From positions 83,501 through 147,500 of the forward strand of contig JAWQFJ010001813.1 in NCBI GenBank assembly GCA_034096865.1: a stretch of DNA of 64,000 nucleotides. The letters are read 5' to 3'. Position numbers and translations under genes: made by a program. Below are positions 47,201-53,440 of the stretch, piece by piece. The notes under the pieces were generated by a model. That model saw nothing but the letters and a program-made list of their open reading frames with translations. It made no database searches and was not told the DNA's origin. The first letter of the stretch is position 1; each line of letters begins with the position of its first letter. This DNA is from Theodoxus fluviatilis. Lineage: Eukaryota > Mollusca > Gastropoda > Cycloneritida > Neritidae.

Positions 47201-50200
47201 AGGGACGCCATTAACGCTCACAGCAAGGTGCCAGATCCGAAGCCAGGGAATAGCACACAGCGCAGCAATAACAGCGAACGCAAAGACATGCAAACAAGCG
47301 AACACACCAGGCAGTCGTACTCGCACGACGAGCAACGACACGCCAACGCCACCGAGAACTAGTGCTTGCACTCAACGTCCAAGCTCCCAATTCCCAAACG
47401 CACACACAAGCGTTCAAATGATGCAAAGAGCGGCACGCCGCGAACCTCCCGAACCGAGGCGTGGAAGGCGAAGCAGGAGTGCGAGAAGAGCATTCGCATT
47501 CGTAATAAACAAGAACACCTCTCAACCTCCATATTCGCCACCACCACAGGGTGTATGCCATGCCTAGCACACGAAACAGCGTTGGTGCAGTCTGCCATTA
47601 ACGAGACCAGCAGCAACACCACCGTCGTCGAGTAAGAGCGAACAATCAACGATAAAAGCGAACGCGAAGACAAGCATATTTTTCCAGCAAAACCCCAGCC
47701 AGTCCTCACAAGCACTAACAAGAAGGGCAAAGCCCATACGACTCACATGCTTGACCTTGACCTTTATATGACCTTGACCTTCAGGTGACCTTCAAGGTCA
47801 AGGTCAAACAACTAAACCTACCAATGACATCAAACACAAAGAAATGCTTTACACATTTTTCCTACCAAAATACATGTGACCTTGACCCAAGGTCAAGGTC
47901 ATCCAAGGTCATGCAACACAAAGCTGTTAATTCAAGGCATAGGAAGCACAATGGTGCTTATTGGCACTTTCTACCATGAGATATAGTCACTTTTAGTGGT
48001 TCACTACCCCATTTTGGTCACATTTCATAAGGGTCAAAGTGACCTTGACCTTGATGATATGTGAACAAATGTGTCTCATGATGAAAGTATAACATGTGCC
48101 CCACATAATTATTAAGTTTGAAACAGTTATCTTCCATAGTTCAGGGTCAAGGTCACTTCAAAATATGTATACAATCCAACTTTGAAGAGCTCCTGTGACC
48201 TTGACCTTGAAGCAAGGTCAACCAAACTGGTATCAAAAGATAGGGCTTGCTTTGACCTATATATCACTTGTAGCTAAGGTCGCCATTCTCAATAACGTGG
48301 GAGAAAATTGGGAAAATGTGAAAAATGACTGTTTTTGAGACCACATTTATGGCTCCTGTGACCTTGACCTTGAAGCAAGGTCAAGTCACTATGTATGTTT
48401 TTTGAGGCCTTGTCATCATACACCATCATGCCACATTTGGTGTTGATAGACTTAATAGTCTCCGAGAAAAATCCAACGTTTAATTTTTTTACGCCCAGAC
48501 GGACGCCCGGACGGATGACACGGCTCAGTACATAGACTCACTTTTGCTTCGCATGTGAGTCAAAAAGAGCGGCTACACGCTAAAGCAACAGAAACACAGC
48601 ACGTGCCCTCAACAACCAAGCTAACACACTGCCACACGAAGCGCCAAACGGACCCAAACAGCGGCAAACAGTGAATACTTCCCTCAAACTTCCAGCGAAG
48701 GGAAAACTGCAAACTCCTTAAGCCACACAAAGTAAACTCGAGGTAATCCAAGCACTAGTAATTTCAAGTGCCAGCGAAACACGAAAGCAGTTTAGAAAAT
48801 TGTCAAAGAGAATGGGAGAATGCAAGCTTATATACACATTGCAGGCGCGGGCATTGGGAGTTACCTCCCTTGCCACGGCCTTTCTGCTTGTGTAACAAGC
48901 AATCAGATTGGCCGATGCAGGCGGGCACGGGTGGGCAAGAATATGCACATTCTTTTTTCGAGGTCAAAAGGTCATATATCACTAGTTGTCTACTGGTTAG
49001 TATGGATGGAAAACTTACCGATTCTTCAAGTTGTTCCACTTTTTCAGGCAGATTTTCTCTGAGTAATTGTAGCCATGACTCTTCATTTCTGCTGCGATCT
49101 GCTTCCAGACGTTGTCTTTCTTCATTGTAGGCAATTGCAGAAGATGTCTCTTTTTCCTGAAAACATCCAGCAACAAAAGGACTGTTGCATGGGTCCACAG
49201 GCGGGCATCCTCACCCTCGGTCTGGCTTCCTACAACACAAATAGAAGTCATAAGTTATTCATCTACACTGAGCAAAGCTTTCATCCCTTTACACTACAGC
49301 TGTTTTTGTTTTTATGCCACATGAAACTCATACATTTTCATCATGAAAATCAAAATGAATAAGGTACAGTGAAGTGAAATTTACTTCACAAACAAAAGAC
49401 GGGGTTAACATAATCTAGTGTGGGTTTTTTTGTGTGTTTTTTTGGGTGGTGGTTGGTTTGAATGTTCAACCGTCCTTGCATTGGCAGAAAATAATGAATT
49501 AAACAAAAACAGCAACAACAACAACAAATCTGAAGCTCTGCAAGTAGTAGGGTCATTTGGTCCCTGATATATATTTCTATCAAACTGAAACTCAGCACAT
49601 AGCAGTAAAACAAATCAAAATTCTATTACATGTATGTAAACATCTGATTCTGAATGCAATACAAATTTAAACTGTCAAGGAATTACATGTGCAAAACTTT
49701 GTCATAATGAGACAATTACACTACAGATCAGCATGTCCCCAAACCTAAATTATATTCGGGTCTATGTCACTATGTGTTCTTTATAAAAACAAACATGGGC
49801 CAGAACTTAGTCTTAGTTAGAAATAGAGAGAAAAAAACCATGTGTCAGCTGCCTCACCTTCCCCATCATCATCCAATGAATGTGGTGTCACTGGGCTAGG
49901 CGGGTTAGGTATCTGTGGTAAAATAAAAATAATAAATTTACCAAAAAATTTCATCACCATTATTTTTTTGGCAACCTAATGAATTATTACTAGAGCCTCT
50001 GTTTTGGTATACATGCCATATAAAAGAACATTGTATTTATTATAACATGTGGTAAAATGATGTCACTGGTGCGTACCGATGTTGGTAGCACAGGTGGAGG
50101 GGCCAGGGCCTGCTCTGGCTGGGTGGCGTTCTCACTGTCATCCGTCCACTTGCCCAACATGCCATCGGGCAAATCTCCCAACCCTCCCTTGATGAGTTGG

Positions 50201-50285
50201 TGGATTAGTTCCTTGTCAGTTGGAACATTCAACTGACTGACCATCTCCCCGCAGAGTGACTGGAGGCTCCAGTTACCATGTTGCT
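22252..50285 (-). CDS. PIF/Harbinger Myb/SANT-like gene with triplicated exons
   Basis: Minus-strand gene read across the whole locus. Exons with GT-AG borders: 50285-50077, 49912-49858, SANT exon 49229-49019, exon 39799-39657, duplicated pairs 27630-27420 + 26822-26680 and 23745-23535 + 22937-22795, then the last exon 22550-22252. The SANT exon reads DARLWTHATVLLLLDVFRKK, then VWKQIAAEMK and KICLKKWNNLKNR, the trihelix/MADF-like domain of Harbinger accessory proteins that bind element ends and help import the transposase. The last exon is Ser/Thr-rich, has a KRQRKRKREPPEW basic patch and a leucine-rich coiled coil. All exons are open. Whether it is transcribed through the large insertions is unknown; the 5' start was not fixed. 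Confidence 0.7.
22795..23745 (-). CDS. SANT exon and following exon, unit 1
   Basis: SANT exon 23745-23535 (211 nt) has donor CG|GTAAGTGTG; exon 22937-22795 (143 nt) begins GTACAAAATC (RYKIICDRNKATGWGRSSF) and ends GTTACAG|GTATG. Together they are 354 nt, so duplication keeps the frame. Confidence 0.8.
24346..24912 (+). mobile_element. LINE 3' end (CR1-like) with (CTA)n tail
   Basis: Frames read PHLKKTV, then VERVQRMATKLLSECREMSY, LEYLNLHSPKGRRIRGDLIE, and NLRKYCFSNRVANLWNNLPF. This is the C-terminal end of non-LTR ORF2. It ends in a CTA trinucleotide run (24878-24903), a common LINE 3' tail. Stops and a shift show it is a 5'-truncated relic. Confidence 0.8.
24976..25835. mobile_element. 860-bp element rich in TGACCTTGACCT, copy 1
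   Basis: It begins AAGAAGGGCAAAGCCCATAC and ends GCATGTGAGTCAAAAAG. The inner ends GACTCACATGC and GCATGTGAGTC are an exact 11-bp inverted pair. The empty site is preserved at 38800-38820. It contains at least 15 AGGTCA half-sites, many as TGACCTTGACCT, and a (GGAC)n run at 25754-25786. A near-identical copy lies at 47720-48567. No protein-coding frame. It is likely a non-autonomous DNA element; the superfamily is unknown because no clear target duplication is visible. Confidence 0.85.
26680..27630 (-). CDS. SANT exon and following exon, unit 2
   Basis: SANT exon 27630-27420 and exon 26822-26680 keep splice sites and open frames. One visible difference from unit 1 in the second exon is GDPAAVPP in place of GDPSVVPP. 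Confidence 0.75.
28324..29780. other. AT-rich left part of the 9.9-kb unit
   Basis: Contains five ATTTGCAT octamers (28665, 28675, 28814, 28836, 28976). A minus-strand frame 29693-29433 (NAYNPMFKCASSMKGSALCL and on) is open with a possible donor CTGCAG|GTATTG, but I cannot tie it to a family. Confidence 0.4.
29790..29950. repeat. CACACC-rich repeat with C15 run
   Basis: Imperfect CCACAC/CACACC repeats with an uninterrupted run of about 15 C at 29900-29914. His/Pro/Thr-rich frames here are artefacts. Confidence 0.9.
29951..31138. other. Unannotated stretch in the 9.9-kb unit
   Basis: AT-rich with frames under 90 codons and no motif recognised. Confidence 0.4.
31139..31322. repeat. (TC)n-(CA)n compound microsatellite
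   Basis: About 45 TC units (31141-31230) followed by CA units (31240-31322). The poly-Ser-Leu and Thr-His frames are artefacts. Confidence 0.95.
31323..32354. other. Unannotated; GGAT repeat at 31535-31600
   Basis: A short (GGAT)n tract at 31535-31600, then AT-rich DNA with no recognised gene. The TTTTGAGATA-type phrases at 31770 and 31945 suggest an old internal duplication. Confidence 0.4.
32360..34397. mobile_element. piggyBac-like relic with TTCTAGAA arrays at both ends
   Basis: The ends CCCCGGCGAAATG (32361) and CGTTTCGCCGGGG (34396) are inverted copies. Inside each end are dense TTCTAGAA/TTCCAGAA palindromes: 32375-32540 on the left, 34010-34380 on the right, including several TTCTAGAATATTCTAGAATA runs. 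Between them is a decayed transposase N-terminus. piggyBac ends normally start CCC and sit at TTAA; TTAA is not visible here, so the exact borders are uncertain. Confidence 0.7.
33169..33690 (+). pseudogene. piggyBac-type transposase, N-terminal remnant
   Basis: From ATG 33169, acidic N-terminal sequence (EEESSEEEFLGF) leads to DAKPLHVFSDL, then in a shifted frame TDAIMRDVGTLVTETVHRYA, KWALVTVPEIKTFIGLSIAM, GVLRLPEKLDFWRQ, and FLSLWLYLHLQL. These match the start of DDE_Tnp_1_7 proteins. A GA microsatellite (33449-33462) and stops break the frame, and the catalytic Asp region is missing. Confidence 0.75.
34398..34695. other. Unannotated; short CACC-rich tract
   Basis: AT-rich with a CCACACC tract at 34585-34620. 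No gene seen. Confidence 0.4.
34696..34908 (-). CDS. Candidate terminal exon, unknown protein
   Basis: Minus-strand exon after acceptor TTTTGCAG: 70 codons beginning GVLDCLGCKFNKIQGEILQP and ending TTCLQYLKGVP before TAG (34698-34696). It is open with mixed, protein-like composition and starts in phase 0. I do not recognise it. It may belong with the duplicated exon at 37017-37094 and 37856-37933, which is also phase 0. Confidence 0.35.
   Translation of the reverse strand, partial: GVLDCLGCKFNKIQGEILQPSHVSGEEGGAALRKIFRNFLAVNLLITLLFCESDYEVILTTCLQYLKGVP
34950..36467. other. Unannotated; TTTA and (CA)n tracts
   Basis: TTTAT/TTAT low-complexity DNA (34968-35012), CAG/CAA repeats (35023-35045) and a (CA)n tract (35203-35253). 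No gene recognised. Confidence 0.5.
36468..36920. repeat. 453-bp near-perfect palindrome
   Basis: Arms 36468-36683 and 36705-36920 are 216 nt each, with a 21-nt spacer (36684-36704). Reading base by base, I find two mismatches and no indels. The left arm, read on -, holds CTGATGA..GAAA around a short stem; the right arm has CTGAAGA at that point. Confidence 0.97.
37017..37094 (-). CDS. Candidate 78-nt exon, copy 1
   Basis: Acceptor CAGTTGCAG and donor AAG|GTAAGAAAAC bound 26 codons, DRQRNECSFQQWEEHVFPSI then SPKYIK, phase 0 at both ends. Not recognised. Confidence 0.35.
37856..37933 (-). CDS. Candidate 78-nt exon, copy 2
   Basis: Same borders and length as copy 1: DRQRNECSFQQWEEYVFPSY then SLKDIK. 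Both splice sites and the frame survive despite the duplication's divergence. Confidence 0.35.
38271..38743 (+). mobile_element. LINE 3' end, continuation across the 9.9-kb insert
   Basis: Near-identical to 24437-24912: LEYLNLHSLKGRRIRGDLIE-type frame, then NLRKYCFSNRVANLWNNLPF and a CTA run (38709-38734). Its 5' part lies at about 28232-28316, left of the insertion. Confidence 0.8.
39657..39799 (-). CDS. Harbinger SANT gene, post-SANT exon, unit 3
   Basis: 143-nt exon, open, beginning with GTACAAAATC after a CAG acceptor and ending GTTACAG before GTATG. Encodes KIICDRNKATGWGRSSFPYM. Confidence 0.75.
40382..40640. repeat. DIRS inverted terminal repeat, left
   Basis: Starts GAAGAAATTTAAACTAATTT and shares CCAGTAGACAACTAGTGATA through GCAATGTGTATATAAGCTTG with the right repeat in inverse orientation. 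A CCAAT (40509) and TATATAAG (40586-40593) point inward. Confidence 0.85.
40697..43399. mobile_element. 2.70-kb solo-LTR-like insertion in the DIRS
   Basis: The ends TGTCGCGCG (40697) and TATGCAACA (43399) are TG..CA, and GTATG flanks both sides (40692-40696 and 43400-43404). The uninserted equivalent ACTGGTAAGTATGTCAG is seen at 21065-21081. AATAAA at 43190 near the 3' end fits an LTR polyadenylation signal. No domain was found in its frames; no internal retroviral-type coding is present. Confidence 0.8.
43400..43478. repeat. DIRS internal complementary region
   Basis: Reads GTATGTCAGGAAAACATAGA through TTTAAATTTCTTC, then AAGTTTTCCATCCATACTAA. The first half is the reverse complement of the left outer end, the second half the reverse complement of the right outer end, joined at TTC|AAGT. 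Confidence 0.85.
43614..44170 (-). pseudogene. DIRS tyrosine recombinase, C-terminal part
   Basis: The minus-strand frame ends AFAKNVSLAHLLRAAFWRSD, then CFVTRHYLRDV and TGA at 43616-43614. This matches the end of DIRS/Ngaro recombinases, with the nucleophilic Tyr in HYL. Upstream, TISCWV-like and AYKNALVDPPAGA pieces are split between frames. The enzyme family joins circular cDNA into the genome without target duplication. Confidence 0.7.
44240..44680 (-). pseudogene. DIRS RNase H and connection region
   Basis: Frames show SRKWHVVADHLSRRGQ, EWTGAHQALERVLLRWGK, VDLFATRFTTRLP, YFSPMHDPRALGRVAFA and MPFWPGASWFPDLLALADGE. This is the string that follows RNase H in DIRS polyproteins (ADxLSR, EW, DLFATR..N.KLP, PxWPxRPWFPDL). 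It is spread over three frames. Confidence 0.8.
44677..45420 (-). pseudogene. DIRS reverse transcriptase/RNase H, inactive
   Basis: ORF 45285-44677 has DFATSLDLQDAYFHVSMH (block A), FVSLPFGLSTAPFHF (block B), and SDASWTGWGG plus INLLEMEAVFLSL from RNase H. In the neighbouring frame block C reads QMYLDGWLV where active enzymes have YLDD, so the second catalytic Asp is Gly. A frameshift separates blocks B and C. Confidence 0.85.
45535..46560. repeat. ~172-bp tandem array, about 6 units
   Basis: CAGTGTCTGCTGAA-type starts occur at 45595, 45724, 45906, 46077, 46249 and 46424: spacings 129, 182, 171, 172 and 175. One unit carries a G21 run (45867-45887). The array lies in the 5' (gag-side) part of the DIRS. 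Pro/Arg-rich minus frames here are repeat-driven. Confidence 0.9.
46561..47719 (-). other. DIRS 5' region, gag not recognised
   Basis: On the minus strand this precedes the reverse transcriptase, where DIRS gag would be. The 223-codon frame 47104-46433 overlaps the array and has no zinc knuckle or capsid motif I can name. Confidence 0.4.
47720..48567. mobile_element. 848-bp TGACCTTGACCT-rich element, copy 2
   Basis: Nearly identical to 24976-25835 along its whole length. The main visible differences are a shorter GGAC run near the right end (48497-48515) and a changed TGACCTTGACCCAAGGTCAA patch at 47878. Same borders, AAGAAGGGCAAAGCCC and GCATGTGAGTCAAAAAG. Confidence 0.85.
48795..49012. repeat. 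DIRS inverted terminal repeat, right
   Basis: Reverse complement of the left repeat over about 200 bp, roughly 85-90% alike, but with a different outermost end (GGATGGAAA against GAAGAAATTT). On the minus strand TATATAAG lies at 48834-48827. Confidence 0.85.
49019..50285 (-). CDS. 5' exons of the Harbinger SANT gene
   Basis: Exon 50285-50077 (EQHGNWSLQSLCGEMVSQLN .. DSENATQPEQALAPP), exon 49912-49858 (IPNPPSPVTPHSLDDDGE) and SANT exon 49229-49019. Phases match (0, then 1). The donor after the SANT exon reads CG|GTAAGTTTTCC because the DIRS inserted two bases inside the intron and restored AAGT. The initiator ATG may be the Met at GEMVSQ (about 50240) or lie in an unseen upstream exon. Confidence 0.65.
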
Positions 50286-50289
50286 CTGC

Positions 50290-51336
50290 AGCAAAAACAC
50301 GGTTACGGTGTCACGGTTACATGATGCCATGTATTACTATGAGTGATGAAAGCATAATAATTTATTATTTTCACCTTTACATACTGTCACTGACATTGCA
50401 AATAGAACGTATTGGACTGAGTGACTCGCTCACTCACTGACTGAAGTGGTTTGCGAATTGAAGAATTTTACCCACATGACTGAAAACAATATCAGCCATC
50501 CTGACACTGACGTTGGATTGCCCAAACAAAAATCACGGATAATTTCATATAATAGTGTTATAAATTCAGGAAATATATATTGCGCGCTGTTTTTTATGTT
50601 TAGGGAAAGTAAATTACCTTTAATAGTTTATAGACTTTCTGGTGCACTTTGTTGTGGGGAAAGCTCGAAACTTTGAGGCCCGAAAATCCTCGGTAATCTA
50701 GTCTAACCCTTCTTTGGCCCACTAGTACTAGTAGAAGGCCAAGTTCAGACAGTGACTTGCCCTTGATGTTGGCTTTTCAACTCTGTCAGATCTAGTCAGG
50801 TGAACCCCAAGTGGCAAGAGGACTGCATATTTTATCGACCCCAACGTCCCCAATGCGACCACAAAATCTCAAGAATTTACAACACTGTTCTGTGAAATTA
50901 CCAATCATGATCATCATGATGATCATGTAATGTGTTGTTTGTTGCTGCCATACCAAAGCAGAAGATTAAAGTGGAACTAGCGCGGAACGAAACGAGCACA
51001 ACTGAAACAAACTAGTAGAATTCCACACCCTCCCTATTCCCATTCCACGTAAAATTACTCAAGAATACTGAAAGAACACTTACATTTTAATATTCTGTCT
51101 CATTCCTCCGTCGCAACGTGACAACTGAAAAAAGTCCCATCGAGAAACAGAATTCCAATGCGGGTAGTCGCCATTTTATTTCTAGCCTGCGAGCTGCAGA
51201 AAGAGCCTCTCGCCAAGTCTTGCGAGACACGTGAGACCCGCGAGCCACTCACCGCCTTACAATGGCATGGCTAGCCCCACTTGCGAGATACTCGCATGGC
51301 TCGCTGCTTACAACACACGTCAAGTTATATATTATC
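50290..51336. other. Unannotated DNA between Harbinger locus and MITE
   Basis: AT-rich, no gene recognised. Holds a short ACTAGTACTAGTAG motif (50720) and an ATGATCATCATGATGATCAT palindromic stretch (50907). Confidence 0.4.
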
Positions 51337-52317
51337 AGGCTTGTTCAGGAGTACAAAGCGCTGCATGGGCGCTGAACACCTAAGGCTTGTTCAAGAGTAC
51401 AACGCACTGCATGAGCGCTTCATGTTGGCAATTGAGCGCTCTTTGCCTCTCCTGAACACCTAAGATGTAATGCAGCACTTCACTTGTTGAAGGGGAGGTA
51501 AATTTTCTGCGCCCCATGTTGTGTTGATGGACGCTAAGAAATTGTTTTCTTTGCCACAGACATCGTTTATGCACGTTTAAATGTATTCTGCGTGAATAAA
51601 GTCCACTACTGTGTCATCCTTACTTGCCAAATGTTACTCGCGCATACAGGGCGTTTGGGGCAAATAAAGCCCGTTCCAGTCCCAAAATGATGTTTCTGAG
51701 GGTTATTTCACGCATCAACGGCCAGTGCGGGATCGAAGACGCCATTTTGAAAATGATGCAAAATCGTCTGCATCACGTCGGATTTGTGATTCACAGCGCT
51801 GCTCAGCGCTGAGTGAATCACGCCCCAAAATTGCTGTTCAGGAGTGAATCACTGTTCACATGCAGCGCTGGGCAGTGCTTTGCATCGCTGCGCCTCCTGA
51901 ACAAGCCTCTACAGATTTAGTGCAGCGCTTCACTTGTTAAAGGGGAGGTAAATCTTTTGCGCCCCATGTTGTGTTGATAGACGCTAAGAAAGTATTTTCT
52001 TTGCCACAGACATCGTTTATGCACGTTCAAATGTAGTCTGCATGAATAAAGTCCACTACTGTGCCATCCTTACTTGCCATTACTCGTGCATACAGAGCTT
52101 TTGGGGCAAATAAAGCCCATTCCAGTCCCAAAATGATGTTTCTGAGTTATAATTTTACGCATCGACGGCCAGTGCGGGATCGAAGACGCCATTTTGAAAA
52201 TCGTGTGAATCATCTCGGATCGGTGATGCAGCGCTGAGTGAATCACGCCCCAACATTGCTGTTCAGAGGTGTGAATCACATGCAGCGCTGTGCAGCGCTG
52301 CGCCTCCTGAACAAGCC
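51337..52317. mobile_element. Tandemly duplicated MITE with AGGCTTGTTCAGGAG ends
   Basis: The left end AGGCTTGTTCAGGAG (51337) and right ends CTCCTGAACAAGCC (51894-51907, 52304-52317) are inverted copies. The body from TGCAGCACTTCACTTGTT repeats with a 450-bp offset (51471 and 51921). AGCGCT palindromes are frequent near the ends. It resembles PIF/Harbinger-type MITEs by the GGCTTGTTCA end, which is an inference. It ends 343 bp before the TIMM22 ATG. Confidence 0.8.
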
Positions 52318-52660
52318 AATAACTCTCGGCCGGGGTGCGTGGACTACGCTTTCGGCTTTGGAGTTTGGTCAATACCAACCAAGGCATCTTATACTTATAC
52401 TTATAACTGTCTTATACTTAGTCTTATAGTATAATAGTTATAATGGCTGAGGTACTATTTCTAGCAGATAAGGAAGCCGCGAGCATTCACACACACACAC
52501 ACACACACACATTGTAGCTGTACCTGTAGAACGTTTTCCGTCTTTCGGTTCCGCTTTCATAATAATTACGATTTCGGCTGCATTTTCTCATAGTGACTTC
52601 CCTTTGATTTATTTCTGTAGAGTTACTTCCCCTTGTCACCTCCACACGCGTGTGGTTGAA
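52318..52660 (+). promoter_or_regulatory. Probable TIMM22 5' flank and 5' UTR
   Basis: A gap of 343 bp between the MITE and the TIMM22 ATG. No TATA box at a sensible distance. Two TTACTTCCCC/GACTTCCC motifs (52593, 52622) resemble ETS-type GGAAG sites on -. A (CA)n of about 11 units sits at 52490-52511. The transcription start was not determined. Confidence 0.4.
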
Positions 52661-52931
52661 ATGGCGAATAACGAGCAACGTTTCGAAAGAATACTCCGAA
52701 ACGACAAATCGTATCTGAAAGATCTTCGTGTTAAGGATGTAAATGTGGAATTTCCAACCATTCTCAACACATTGATGGGGGAGGGGCGAGGACAGCGACC
52801 TGTGTTTCCCCCCGGTACCGTAGCTTTTCTCAACACAAACATGCAAATCTTTCCCAAAGCTCGAGAAGAGCTTTTCATATCAAATCTTTTCGACAGCTGC
52901 GCGTTCAAGTCTTCTGCCAGTTGTGTTCTCG
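52661..52931 (+). CDS. TIMM22: TIMM22 exon 1
   Basis: Starts [15 protein letters not shown]; ends SCVLG with donor G|GTAAGT at 52932; phase 1. Confidence 0.95.
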
Positions 52932-53398
52932 GTAAGTCGTAGCGCACGAATGTCGCCGATAATCTTTACTGGCCAGGGTGGGTGATTATAAAAATAATAA
53001 ATATACAGCGTTGTCTTATCTTACGCCGTTACGGGTCTTGGACTCCCCGGGTCTACAGCATTGACTCTCCGTGAATCCTCGCAGGACTGACTCGGGGCGA
53101 GGAAACCAAGGATTTAATGAGGAATCCTATGGAAGGCGAGTTGCGTAACGTTTGCTAGCGGTGAGATTGGCAGGAAAGTAGCGAGAAGACGCAGGAATGC
53201 CTGAGTGACGGTACTTTCCCAAGTGAGAAACCTCTTGCCGTCTTGGTTTCCTCCCATATCAAGGCAATGGTCTGCTTGTGAAGGAGCACGGCTGGGTATT
53301 TTTTTCAAGTTATTCATTTATGGAAATAGAACTTGGAGCTGTTTCAGTCCATTATGTGAAGTTGCAAGAACAACCCTTTTGGGGGAAAATCCCTCCCC

Positions 53399-53440
<42 letters not shown>

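Larger units (their letters stand above)
40382..49012 (-). mobile_element. DIRS-type retrotransposon with ITRs and internal complementary region
   Basis: Inserted in tandem unit 3 between ACTT (40378-40381) and ACTT (49013-49016). Long inverted terminal repeats lie at 40382-40640 and about 48795-49012. An internal complementary region (43400-43478) joins the reverse complements of both outer ends, as in DIRS-1. The minus strand encodes reverse transcriptase/RNase H and a tyrosine recombinase C-terminus just before that region. Coding is broken. It is expanded by a 2.7-kb LTR-like insert, a 172-bp tandem array and an 848-bp half-site element; without the LTR insert it is about 5.9 kb. Confidence 0.85.
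39473..49740. repeat. Tandem unit 3 of the Harbinger triplication
   Basis: Starts with the same GCAGAATTTTG and carries exon 39799-39657 and SANT exon 49229-49019, separated by the DIRS insertion. It lacks the 2.2-kb inverted-repeat element: the sequence at 49627-49640 is its empty site. To the right, single-copy Harbinger sequence resumes. Confidence 0.8.
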
